Shown: positions 1 to 6,912 of the stretch, in pieces
Layout: each line of letters starts with the position of its first letter
How positions within the stretch are numbered: position 1 is the first letter of the stretch
Assembly (NCBI RefSeq): GCF_047807365.1
Contig: NZ_JBLOUI010000048.1
Location: 1 to 16,931, forward strand
Origin: Peptacetobacter sp900539645
GTDB lineage: Bacteria; Bacillota; Clostridia; Peptostreptococcales; Peptostreptococcaceae
DNA length: 16,931 nucleotides
Reading direction: 5' to 3'
The notes under the pieces: generated by a model
Told to the model about the DNA's origin: nothing
Seen by the model: only the letters and a program-made list of their open reading frames with translations
Database searches by the model: none
Position numbers and translations under genes: made by a program

Positions 1-13
1 AAGGTTTCAATTT

Positions 14-82
14 TCTCGACTCCTTTCCGTAGGGGGAATGTGTTTTTGGGTGAAATCATTGTAAACCCTACCGGGGTCGAGA
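14..82. other. Imperfect stem-loop upstream of the EcsC gene
   Basis: TCTCGACTCC (14-23) pairs with GGGGTCGAGA (73-82) with one G-U pair, GTAGGG (29-34) pairs with CCCTAC (66-71), and AATG (37-40) pairs with CATT (57-60). Together they make a long interrupted hairpin with a GT-rich apical loop. It is more GC-rich than its surroundings and has no T-run after it, so it does not look like an intrinsic terminator. It may be a leader structure, the 3' part of an RNA gene that starts before the window, or a DNA foldback. I match it to no known RNA family. Confidence 0.5.
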
Positions 83-134
83 TTCAATACTAAATAAGTT
101 AACAGAGCGTATATTTTGAATCGGGGTGTTTGAG

Positions 135-938
135 ATGATTTTTCAGAAGAAAAGTCCTAAGGACAAGGAATGGGAGCTACTTCTTAAACAAGAAGATAAG
201 ATGCTCAGAAAAAGAGAGAATAAAAAAGAATCGCAAATAAACAAACTGCTTGAGGATAAAGTTCCTAAAAAACTGCAATCAACATTAAATGCAGCGTTTA
301 GAAAGGCATTTGAGATAGTTTTTAGCAAGGGATCGGGAATAATAGAGAAAACTTACGACAAGGAAAAGTACGATTTTGAGTATGAAAATAGGGAAAGATG
401 GCATGCAGAAACAGGAAATAGAAGGTCGCTTAAATCATTTTCAAAGGCTGCATCTGCTGGAAAAAACAAGAACATATTAATTTCTGGACTTGAAGGTGCT
501 GGAATGGGAGCTTTAGGAGTAGGAATTCCAGATATTCCAGTATTTACAGGAGTTATTTTAAAAAGTATATATGAGGTAGCTATGAGCTATGGCTTTGAAT
601 ACGAGAGCGATTTTGAGAAGTTCTTTATTCTAAAAATTATCGAAGTTTCAATGCAAGAATCGGATAAATTTGAAAAGCAGAATGAAGAGTTAAATAGATT
701 TATTGATGAGGTGGATAAATACGAATTTGTTGTCGAAAAAGAGGACATAGATTATCAGATTGCAGCAGCTGCAAACTCTGTGTCAAAGGAAATGCTTTAT
801 ATGAAATTTGTTCAGGGAATTCCTGTAATAGGGATAGCTGGTGGACTTACAAACACTGTGTATTTAAAGAAAATTGTCGATTATGCAGAGTTAAAATATA
901 GAAGAAGATTCTTAATTTCTAAAGGAAAAGTTCTTTAG
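135..938 (+). CDS. EcsC family protein
   Basis: This 267-residue protein resembles the EcsC family, named after the third gene of the Bacillus ecs ABC-transporter operon, whose biochemical role is not settled. The N-terminal third is highly charged. A Gly/Ala-rich hydrophobic stretch follows (GLEGAGMGALGVGIPDIP, around residues 117-134), then helices containing SYGFEYES, and a C-terminal Gly-rich segment (FVQGIPVIGIAGGLTN). This two-hydrophobic-patch layout is typical of EcsC. I chose the ATG at 135 because GGGGTG (123-128) sits 6 nt before it; a GTG at 126 in the same frame lies inside that site. The next gene follows after 40 bp without a terminator, so it probably heads a three-gene transcript. 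No EcsA/EcsB partner is visible. Confidence 0.85.
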   Translation: MIFQKKSPKDKEWELLLKQEDKMLRKRENKKESQINKLLEDKVPKKLQSTLNAAFRKAFEIVFSKGSGIIEKTYDKEKYDFEYENRERWHAETGNRRSLKSFSKAASAGKNKNILISGLEGAGMGALGVGIPDIPVFTGVILKSIYEVAMSYGFEYESDFEKFFILKIIEVSMQESDKFEKQNEELNRFIDEVDKYEFVVEKEDIDYQIAAAANSVSKEMLYMKFVQGIPVIGIAGGLTNTVYLKKIVDYAELKYRRRFLISKGKVL

Positions 939-978
939 GATTAAGTATTTTGAATGAAAGGTAGTAAGTAAGAGGATT

Positions 979-1569
979 ATGATATTTAATAGAGATGAGT
1001 ATGAATATGAGGAATTAGGTAATTTTGAGATTGAGTCGGAGGAAATAGAAAATATTAAATTTATCGACTGTAATTTTGAAAACTGCTCTATTTCTGAGAG
1101 TTTAATACATAATTGCCTGTTTAAAGACTGTAAATTTACAAACTGTAACATCGCTGGAAACAAGTTTGAATTGACTGTTTTTAAGGATTGCGAGTTTGAA
1201 AAATGCAACTTGATAGGAATTAACTGGAAGGATATCACTGTTGAGAGGGGATATTCAAACCCGTTTTCAAAGTTAAAAGAATGTTATTTAAAATATTCTT
1301 CATTTATAAAAATGGATATCAAAAAGTTTGATTTTGGAGGAAATATTATTCATGATTCTGTGTTTGATGAGTCTTGTTTAAAGGAGTGCAAGTTTAAGGG
1401 ATGCGACTTAACTCAGACGAGATTTAATATTTGTGATATTAGAAATGCTGATTTTAGAGAAGCTAAAGGATATTTAGTAGATATTACAAATTGTAAAATA
1501 AAGGGAGCAAAATTTTCGTTCCCTGAAGCAATGAGTCTATTGGACTCTTTGGATATTAAAATTTATTAA
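979..1569 (+). CDS. Pentapeptide-repeat protein, Qnr/McbG-like layout
   Basis: The 196-residue protein is built of pentapeptide repeats with central Phe/Leu/Ile and small or Cys residues at -2 (FIDCNFENCSIS, LFKDCKFTNCNI, FKDCEFEKCNL, CKFKGCDLTQTRF, ADFREAKGY), which predicts a right-handed quadrilateral beta-helix. The regular repeats break around residues 87-110 (INWKDITVERGY...), and the C-terminus ends in a short helix-like tail (FPEAMSLLDSLDIKIY). Qnr and McbG proteins have the same two-part helix and similar tail. In that family the fold mimics DNA and protects gyrase or topoisomerase IV; whether this one does is inference. It is somewhat shorter than Qnr (about 215 residues). AGAGG (971-975) precedes the ATG. 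It lies between the EcsC and GNAT genes in one probable transcript. Confidence 0.85.
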   Translation: MIFNRDEYEYEELGNFEIESEEIENIKFIDCNFENCSISESLIHNCLFKDCKFTNCNIAGNKFELTVFKDCEFEKCNLIGINWKDITVERGYSNPFSKLKECYLKYSSFIKMDIKKFDFGGNIIHDSVFDESCLKECKFKGCDLTQTRFNICDIRNADFREAKGYLVDITNCKIKGAKFSFPEAMSLLDSLDIKIY

Positions 1570-1605
1570 AAATAAATTACTTTATTTGGGAATGGAGTGG
1601 TTGTT

Positions 1606-2100
1606 ATGAGGATTAAGGCTACATCTAAATCAAAATTAAAAGATGGAGAAATGGATTTAAAGAGATTTACTAAGGAAAATAACTACACTGTTTCGGGGTG
1701 CAATGGTTCAGACAAGGCATTTCTTGTGGATAAATTGGTAGATTATAATCTATCTCAAGTTCCAGCTACTCAAGAGGAGAATTTTATCGACTTGAGCAGA
1801 AAAGTTCTATCTGAAGACGGAAAGATTTTAGCTGGGATAATTGTAAAAATGTACTGTTGGAAGTGTATCTACATAGACACATTTTGGATAGATGAGTCTA
1901 TGAGAGGTGAAGGTCTTGGCACATTACTGCTTGAAGAAGTAGAAAGAGTTGCCAAAGAAAATGGATCTCACTTAATTCATCTGGATACATTTGATTTTCA
2001 GGCTAAAGATTTCTACTTAGCTCATGGATATAGTGTGTTTGGGGAATTGGAAGACTGTCCTAAGGGGCATACGAGATACTTTATGAGCAAGGTATTATAA
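1606..2100 (+). CDS. GNAT family N-acetyltransferase
   Basis: A single GNAT domain of 164 residues, expected to transfer an acetyl group from acetyl-CoA to an unknown amine. The acetyl-CoA pyrophosphate loop is visible as RGEGLG inside the stretch WIDESMRGEGLGTLLLEEVE, followed by the core strand HLDTFDFQAKDFYLAHGY and the closing YFMSKVL strand, which fits motifs A and B of the family. The start at ATG 1606 is supported by GGAGTGG (1594-1600) at a 5-nt spacing; a GTG at 1597 in the same frame overlaps that site. It begins 36 bp after the pentapeptide gene and is followed by a strong terminator, so it closes the cluster. The substrate cannot be read from the sequence. Confidence 0.9.
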   Translation: MRIKATSKSKLKDGEMDLKRFTKENNYTVSGCNGSDKAFLVDKLVDYNLSQVPATQEENFIDLSRKVLSEDGKILAGIIVKMYCWKCIYIDTFWIDESMRGEGLGTLLLEEVERVAKENGSHLIHLDTFDFQAKDFYLAHGYSVFGELEDCPKGHTRYFMSKVL

Positions 2101-2119
2101 ATTAAAGAATTAGGTTAAA

Positions 2120-2157
2120 AGGCTGATTGAAATATAAAATTTCAATCGGTCTTTTTT
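2120..2157 (+). terminator. Rho-independent terminator after the GNAT gene
   Basis: AGGCTGATTGAAAT (2120-2133) pairs with ATTTCAATCGGTCT (2139-2152) with two G-U pairs around a 5-nt loop, followed by a T-run. It ends the EcsC/pentapeptide/GNAT transcript. Confidence 0.9.
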
Positions 2158-2159
2158 AG

Positions 2160-2428
2160 TTACAAAAAAGATACAAAGATCAAAAATATTTCTATTAAAA
2201 TTACAGATAAGATACAGATTAGCAGAATTTGTTTTTAAGAAAGGATTGAGGATATATAATAGCAGAGTAGTTCAGATATAAGACGATACAAACAGATATT
2301 AAGATTCTAAAAAACTACAGATTCAATATGTAAAAGAATATAAAAATAAATTTATAAAATTTTTTCAAAAAAAATCAAACTTTTTAACATGGATAAATCG
2401 TCTTATATACGAAGGAGGAAATAAGAAG
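2160..2428 (+). other. AT-rich leader between the GNAT terminator and the sigma factor gene
   Basis: No gene is visible here. The stretch is very A-rich with recurring AGATA/GATACA words and has no strong hairpin. A perfect TATAAT at 2255-2260 has only a weak -35 match, so a constitutive promoter there is possible but unproven. The end of the stretch holds the candidate ECF-type promoter (2377-2402) and the GGAGG ribosome site (2414-2418). Confidence 0.5.
2377..2402 (+). promoter_or_regulatory. Candidate ECF-sigma autoregulatory promoter
   Basis: AAAC (2377-2380), inside TCAAAC, and CGTC (2399-2402) match the -35 AAC and -10 CGTC core used by SigV-type ECF sigma factors. The spacing is 18 nt, slightly longer than usual. 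It lies 26 bp before the sigma gene, as expected for an autoregulated sigma/anti-sigma operon. Confidence 0.45.
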
Positions 2429-2938
2429 ATGAAAATATATAACTTATTAGATAAAAAGAAGGAAAAGCTCATTAAGCAATACATCGTCGACAACAAAGAT
2501 AGCTTATACAGATTTGCCTACAGTTATACTAGAAATCAAAATGATGCCTTAGACATTGTTCACGATGCTATTTGTAAAGCACTTGCGAATAAAAAATCGC
2601 TAAAAAGTGAAGACAAAATAAAGCCTTGGATTTATCAAATCATATCAAATTGTGCTATAGATTATATGAGAAAAAATAATAAATACACAGAAATGACTGA
2701 TGAGATACAGAATGACAGCATGGTAGGATTTGATGAATACGAGAATTTCGACCTTCAACGAGCAATGCAGCTTTTGCCTGAAAAATATAAGAGGGTGATA
2801 ATACTTAGATATTTTGAAGACATGAAGATTTCCGAAATTACAGAGGTGCTAGGAGAAAACGAAAGCACTATAAAGACAAGGTTGTACAGTGGTTTGTCAA
2901 AACTAAAAATAGAATTAACTAAGTCGGAAGAGGTGTAG
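2429..2938 (+). CDS. sigV: ECF RNA polymerase sigma factor, SigV-like
   Basis: The 169-residue protein has only the two sigma-70 domains of an ECF factor. Region 2 spans about residues 18-83, including the core-binding RFAYSYTRNQNDALDIVHDA and the -10 recognition part PWIYQIISNCAIDYMRKNN. Region 4 spans about 108-165, with LPEKYKRVIILRYFEDMKISEI and the helix-turn-helix ENESTIKTRLYSGLSKLK. It should direct polymerase to promoters with AAC and CGTC elements. AAGGAGGAA (2412-2420) precedes the ATG. The next gene, an RsiV-type anti-sigma factor, starts 3 bp after the stop, which suggests coupled translation. The SigV assignment rests on that partner; the sigma sequence alone shows only that it is an ECF factor. 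Confidence 0.9.
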   Translation: MKIYNLLDKKKEKLIKQYIVDNKDSLYRFAYSYTRNQNDALDIVHDAICKALANKKSLKSEDKIKPWIYQIISNCAIDYMRKNNKYTEMTDEIQNDSMVGFDEYENFDLQRAMQLLPEKYKRVIILRYFEDMKISEITEVLGENESTIKTRLYSGLSKLKIELTKSEEV

Positions 2939-2941
2939 ATT

Positions 2942-3811
2942 ATGAAAAATGATAAAATAGATAAACTAAAAGAAAACTATAACAACGTTGAAATTCCAAA
3001 AGAATTAGACGATGTAATAAATGACGCATTTAAAGAAAGTGCAAATAAAGAAATAGAAAATAACAAAAAAGATTGGAGAAGAAATATGAAAAATATGAAA
3101 AAATGGTATGCATCAGCAGCTGCAATAGGTTTAATAATAGTATCAGTAAATGCGAGTTCAACATTTGCAAAGAGTTTAGAAAATATACCTGTTATAGGTA
3201 ATATAATAAAAATAGTAGATTTTAATAATTATAGAATAGACAAAGATGGTATGGATGTTTCAATATCTTTACCAGAAATAAGCTCAGATAGTAAAGATTT
3301 AGAATATAAACTAAACAAAGAATTCGAAAAAGAAGGTAAAGAAGCTTATAAAAAATACGAAGCAGAAGTTGCAAAACTTGAAAAAGAAGGAAAAACAACT
3401 CACAAATCTGCAGAAATGTGGTCAGAAACTGTAGCAGAAAATGCTAAAACACTTTCAGTTGCAATATACAACACAGAAACAGAAGCTTCAGCAGCAACAA
3501 GCAGAAAAATATACAACATAGATAAAAAAGACAAAACAATTCTTACACTTGAAGGAATGTTTGGAAACAACGATTATGTAGACGTATTAAGTAAAAATAT
3601 ACTATCACAGATGAAAGAAAGAACTAAAAAAGACTCAAATGACGTATACTTTGTAGACAATACATTCAAAATCAAAAAAGATCAGCCATTCTACATAAAT
3701 GACAAAGGTGAACTAGTTATATGCTTCGACGAATATGAAGTAGCTCCAGGCTCAGCAGGACTAGTAGAATTCGTAATACCATCAAACGTAGTATCAAAAC
3801 TAATGAAATAG
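2942..3811 (+). CDS. rsiV: RsiV-type membrane anti-sigma factor (DUF3298)
   Basis: The 289-residue protein has a charged cytoplasmic N-terminus (1-54) with the RsiV-like segment LKENYNNVEIPKELD, expected to hold the sigma factor. One membrane segment follows at about 55-70, then a possible signal-peptidase site after TFA at residues 74-76. A Lys/Glu-rich linker leads to a C-terminal DUF3298 domain (about 205-289) with the motif CFDEYEVAPGSAGLVEFVIP. In Bacillus subtilis and C. difficile RsiV binds lysozyme outside the cell, is cut by signal peptidase and then by RasP, and frees SigV to induce lysozyme resistance. The domain order here is consistent with that. No lysozyme-resistance gene (such as oatA or a peptidoglycan deacetylase) is in the window. 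A terminator follows. Confidence 0.88.
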   Translation: MKNDKIDKLKENYNNVEIPKELDDVINDAFKESANKEIENNKKDWRRNMKNMKKWYASAAAIGLIIVSVNASSTFAKSLENIPVIGNIIKIVDFNNYRIDKDGMDVSISLPEISSDSKDLEYKLNKEFEKEGKEAYKKYEAEVAKLEKEGKTTHKSAEMWSETVAENAKTLSVAIYNTETEASAATSRKIYNIDKKDKTILTLEGMFGNNDYVDVLSKNILSQMKERTKKDSNDVYFVDNTFKIKKDQPFYINDKGELVICFDEYEVAPGSAGLVEFVIPSNVVSKLMK

Positions 3812-3873
3812 TTTGATAAATAGATAAACAACAAAATTACCCAACAAACACAACAAAAAACTCACAACTAATA

Positions 3874-3914
3874 AAAAATAGCTACTAACAAAAAACTTGT
3901 AAGTAGCTATTTTT
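3874..3914. terminator. Bidirectional terminator between rsiV and the adaptor-protein gene
   Basis: AAAAATAGCTACT (3874-3886) and AGTAGCTATTTTT (3902-3914) are perfectly complementary over 13 bp. Each side ends in an A/T run, so the hairpin can stop the sigV-rsiV transcript on the plus strand and anything arriving from the minus strand. Confidence 0.9.
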
Positions 3915-3937
3915 ATACTATTTTATGAAATTCACTT

Positions 3938-4098
3938 GGAATAAAGTAAACAAACTGAGGACAAGAGCTATAACTACTCAAAAGCGACAATACTGCAAAC
4001 GCCCCACAACTGCTAAATGTGTTACTCTAACAGTGTGGGGCGTTGAAGCCTGGAGCAAAGAGTAGTTATACTCTTGTCCTGTTTTATTTACTTATTCC
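3938..4098. repeat. Conserved-core stem-loop element, copy 1
   Basis: Stems from outside in are: an imperfect GGAATAA(A)GTAAA arm (3938-3957) with 4081-4098; AGGACAAGAG (3958-3967) with CTCTTGTCCT (4071-4080); ATAACTACTC (3970-3979) with GAGTAGTTAT (4060-4069); an internal loop of 19 nt (3980-3998) opposite 16 nt (4044-4059); ACGCCCCACA (3999-4008) with TGTGGGGCGT (4034-4043); CTG (4010-4012) with CAG (4031-4033); and an 18-nt apical loop CTAAATGTGTTACTCTAA. The part 3985-4055 is repeated at 9544-9614 with five differences, all compatible with the fold. The outer stem includes the last codons and stop of the minus-strand adaptor gene. No coding potential. Function unknown; it matches no riboswitch or ribozyme consensus that I know. 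Confidence 0.85.
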
Positions 4099-5267
4099 TC
4101 TATTTGTCCGTTGACATCAGGTATTTTTAATTCTTCTGCATCTATTTTTGGAGATTTGTCAACAAGTCCAGCAGAAGGTATTGCATCTCCTTCTTTCATA
4201 GATTTATCTGGATGTTTTAATATTTTATCTCCTGGTTCAAGATTTGTAACTATCTTAGTTACATTTTTTCCTGTCTTAACAATAGTAACTTCCTGTTTTT
4301 TAAGTATTCCATCAAGATCTTTCATTACATAAGCTGAATCACCGCTCTTTAATACAGCAGTTGTAGGAACCTTGTATTCATTAGATACTATTTCAAGGTC
4401 AGCATCTACGTGGAATCCATTTACTAGACCTTCCTGATCTTCAAAAGATATATCTACTTCATAGTAAGATAAGTTATCTTTCATTTCTTTTGTTTTAGTA
4501 GTTGTTGGTCTATCTGAAACATAGCTTATTCTACCAGTCATTTTCTTATCAGAAGAATTTACCTTTATACTTACAGTCTGGTCTATCTGAACTTTTTCTA
4601 AATCGTCTTCGCTAACATATCCTTTCATAAAGAATTCGTTACTTACAAGAGATATAAAAGAAGTGTTCATATCAGTAGAGTTCTGGTCGTTTATATACAC
4701 TTTTCCAGCAAATGGAGCAGTATTTTTAACGTATGCACTACTGTTTAATGCTGATATCTGAGCTTCTACTGAAGAAATCTGAGCATTTATAGAAGCAATA
4801 GCATCATTATTTACATTGTCTTTATTGTTTTTACTTAAACGAGATTTCTGAGAGTTTAAACTAGTTAACTGAGATTTTAAAACATTTATCTGTTCTATAA
4901 CAGAGTTGTCTTTAGTAGTGAAAAGTAAATCTCCATCGTTTACTTCCTGACCATTTTCAACACTTATATCGCTTAAAGAGTTGTTTTCTGGGTTAGCATA
5001 CTGTTTTGACTCTCTAGGAGTAACCATACCGTTTATGTCTATATTTTCATAAGCTGGTATTTTATAAATTTCGTATTTTTCCCGAATCTTCTGTTCTTCC
5101 TTAGTTCTTCTTACGTAGTCAGTTCCAACCATAAATCCTGCAGCAAGTAGTATTACAACCACAACAGCCGTTCCTTTTTTATGAGTCTTTATGAAATTTC
5201 CAAATCCTTTAAATCCGGATATAATAGCATTTTTAATTTTTCCAAAGAAACCTTTAATTTTTGCCAT
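4092..5267 (-). CDS. HlyD/MacA-like membrane fusion (periplasmic adaptor) protein
   Basis: The 391-residue protein has a basic N-terminus, one membrane anchor (about residues 32-50, GTAVVVVILLAAGFMVGTDY), and the usual adaptor parts: a split lipoyl-like half (DISVENGQEVNDGDLLFTT), a coiled-coil hairpin (about 117-175, EQINVLKSQLTSLNSQKSRL and AQISSVEAQISALNSS), the second lipoyl half (NTAPFAGKVYI), and a beta-barrel plus membrane-proximal domain (EYKVPTTAVLKSGDSAYVM). The tail (DAEELKIPDVNGQIEE) is acidic. Such proteins link an inner-membrane exporter to the outside, in Gram-positives often a MacB-type ABC exporter. None is adjacent: the gene stands alone between a promoter and the stem-loop element, so its partner must lie elsewhere or it has another role. 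GGAGG lies 5 nt before the ATG. Confidence 0.88.
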   Translation of the reverse strand: MAKIKGFFGKIKNAIISGFKGFGNFIKTHKKGTAVVVVILLAAGFMVGTDYVRRTKEEQKIREKYEIYKIPAYENIDINGMVTPRESKQYANPENNSLSDISVENGQEVNDGDLLFTTKDNSVIEQINVLKSQLTSLNSQKSRLSKNNKDNVNNDAIASINAQISSVEAQISALNSSAYVKNTAPFAGKVYINDQNSTDMNTSFISLVSNEFFMKGYVSEDDLEKVQIDQTVSIKVNSSDKKMTGRISYVSDRPTTTKTKEMKDNLSYYEVDISFEDQEGLVNGFHVDADLEIVSNEYKVPTTAVLKSGDSAYVMKDLDGILKKQEVTIVKTGKNVTKIVTNLEPGDKILKHPDKSMKEGDAIPSAGLVDKSPKIDAEELKIPDVNGQIEE

Positions 5268-5577
5268 AGTTTCCTCCTTTCATACAATACAATCAAAATA
5301 TAATTAAAAACCATAATACTATTATAATGAAACTAGTATGTATAAGTCAAAGGTATTTATCAAATTATAGATTTAATTTTATAGTTTTTAAATTTTACAA
5401 GTAAAATAATAATGACACTTCAACCTAAAAATTATTGTTAAATATTAAATATAATGAGATAATAATATTAAAGAATTATCAGAAAATTGTGTTTGATATT
5501 TCATTCTATTTATATTATATGTAATTTGAGTAGAAATTATACAATTTTCAATAAAAAAATAAAAAGAGGTGATTTTT
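5268..5577. other. Divergent intergenic region between the adaptor protein and the PH-domain protein
   Basis: This 310-bp stretch has no gene. On the minus strand it carries the adaptor gene's ribosome site and promoter (5321-5350). On the plus strand there is a weak candidate promoter, TTGTGT (5487-5492) and TATATT (5511-5516) with an 18-nt spacer, and AGAGGTGA (5565-5572) before the plus-strand ATG. I see no operator dyad or riboswitch. Confidence 0.6.
5321..5350 (-). promoter_or_regulatory. Sigma-A promoter of the adaptor-protein gene
   Basis: Read on the minus strand, TTGACT (5350-5345) and a perfect TATAAT (5326-5321) are 18 nt apart, about 54 bp before the start codon. This is the best housekeeping promoter in the window. 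Confidence 0.75.
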
Positions 5578-6831
5578 ATGGCTAAGAAAAACAAAAATAC
5601 AAAAGATAACTTGCAAAAAAGTTCTTTTTCAAGAGCAGTTATAAAAACGAAGAAAGTCAATTTATATATATTTTTTATTGGGCTTGTTTTTAATGCTATA
5701 TTTGCTATGATTGCAAATAATCTAGCTATTTCAAAGAACGATGGAGTGATGTTGCTTACTTGTACAGTCATGGAAATCATCATTACAATAGTGCTTATCT
5801 ACGGAATTATAAAATACTATAGAAGAAAAATAATTTTAACTAATGAGGGAGTTGAGTATATTCCTACATTTGGGAAAAAGAAAACTTACATATATAATGA
5901 GATAGATTTTGTGCAGCTAGATAAGCTAAACGACGAAAATTATACAATTTTCTCTAAAGAAGGAAAGAAAATAGCTTCATTTAATAACGGATACGAGGGA
6001 ATTGAAGAAGCGATAATTGCTTTTAAGGGCAATGGCGTTGAGATAAAGGAAAAAGAAAATGGAAAGATAGATAATTGGATTTTAAATACAAGAAATAAAA
6101 TTGAGAAAAATAGAGAAGATGAGATAAAACACATAAAGAGAAAGGATAGACTAGCTCAGATAAATAAAGAAAAAGAAATGATAAGAAAGCTAAATATAGC
6201 GATGTGGGTTATTTCTATAGTAGCTTTATTCTTAGGAACTCGTATAAGAAGTATTGTTTGGTCTGCAGAACTTCTATTCATTTGGGGACTTTATATATAC
6301 CTATATCCTAAAATGGTCGTTGAATTACCAACTAAGACAAAAGATGGGAGAGAGTTCCACTACGAGATTCCATACGCATCTGCCATTATAGCCTTATTTA
6401 TGCTATATAATTTACCTAAATTAAATTATGTAAATCATAGTGAAATTAAATTTGGAGTGATTTACTTTTTAATACTGTTTTCAATTTATATGATAATGCT
6501 TAAAAAGCGTGGAATAAGAGAAAAGACTAGTAAGATGGTGACTGTTGCTATGGCAATGCTTTTGATAATAGTTTGTACTACTGATCATTTAAACAATGCA
6601 CTTACATTTACACCAGAAAATCACGAAACTGTAATTGCACTTGAAAAAGATACTAGCAGATCAGCAAAGGGACTTAGACGCTACTATGCTGATGTAGTGA
6701 TAGACGGTAAAAAAGAAAATGCATCTATTTCTGCGGCGATATACAATAGTCTAGAAAATCTACCAGAAACAGTGGTAAAATGTAATAGGAAAAGCATTTT
6801 TGGATGTGAGTATTATAAAATACATAGATAA
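5578..6831 (+). CDS. Membrane protein with a bacterial PH-like domain (DUF6560-like)
   Basis: A 417-residue membrane protein. Two hydrophobic segments (around residues 25-48 and 56-75, with IFFIGLVFNAIFAMIA and VMEIIITIVLIYGIIKYY) are followed by a soluble beta-rich block of about 80 residues (IILTNEGVEYIPTFGKKKTYIYNE ...). That block resembles bacterial PH-like domains seen in small membrane proteins; DUF6560 is my best guess. A charged Lys/Glu helix leads into four or five more hydrophobic segments and a short soluble C-terminal domain ending in CNRKSIFGCEYYKIHR. I chose ATG 5578 because AGAGGTGA sits 5 nt upstream; a GTG at 5569 lies within that site. No terminator separates it from the gamma-glutamyltransferase gene, so co-transcription is possible. 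Function unknown. Confidence 0.75.
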   Translation: MAKKNKNTKDNLQKSSFSRAVIKTKKVNLYIFFIGLVFNAIFAMIANNLAISKNDGVMLLTCTVMEIIITIVLIYGIIKYYRRKIILTNEGVEYIPTFGKKKTYIYNEIDFVQLDKLNDENYTIFSKEGKKIASFNNGYEGIEEAIIAFKGNGVEIKEKENGKIDNWILNTRNKIEKNREDEIKHIKRKDRLAQINKEKEMIRKLNIAMWVISIVALFLGTRIRSIVWSAELLFIWGLYIYLYPKMVVELPTKTKDGREFHYEIPYASAIIALFMLYNLPKLNYVNHSEIKFGVIYFLILFSIYMIMLKKRGIREKTSKMVTVAMAMLLIIVCTTDHLNNALTFTPENHETVIALEKDTSRSAKGLRRYYADVVIDGKKENASISAAIYNSLENLPETVVKCNRKSIFGCEYYKIHR

Positions 6832-6912
6832 TTGATAAAAAGTAAAGTTATAAAGGTGAAGAAGTACAATTATAAATGTAAGAAAGTTAAATTGAGAAGT
6901 GAGGGGTAGAGT

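Noticed and set aside
2160..2340. Repeated AGATA/GATACA words as an operator or CRISPR-like array
   Set aside because: Spacing and sequence are irregular, which fits A-rich composition better than a repeat array.
3980..4059. Copy 1 core as a c-di-GMP riboswitch (GCAAAC and GAAGCC words)
   Set aside because: The class I fold needs two stacked hairpins and a GNRA tetraloop docking site; here there is one stem with a single asymmetric internal loop.
3938..4098. The stem-loop elements as ordinary intrinsic terminators
   Set aside because: Neither has a T-run directly after the stem on either strand, copy 1 already has a terminator next to it, and a terminator would not conserve loop sequence.
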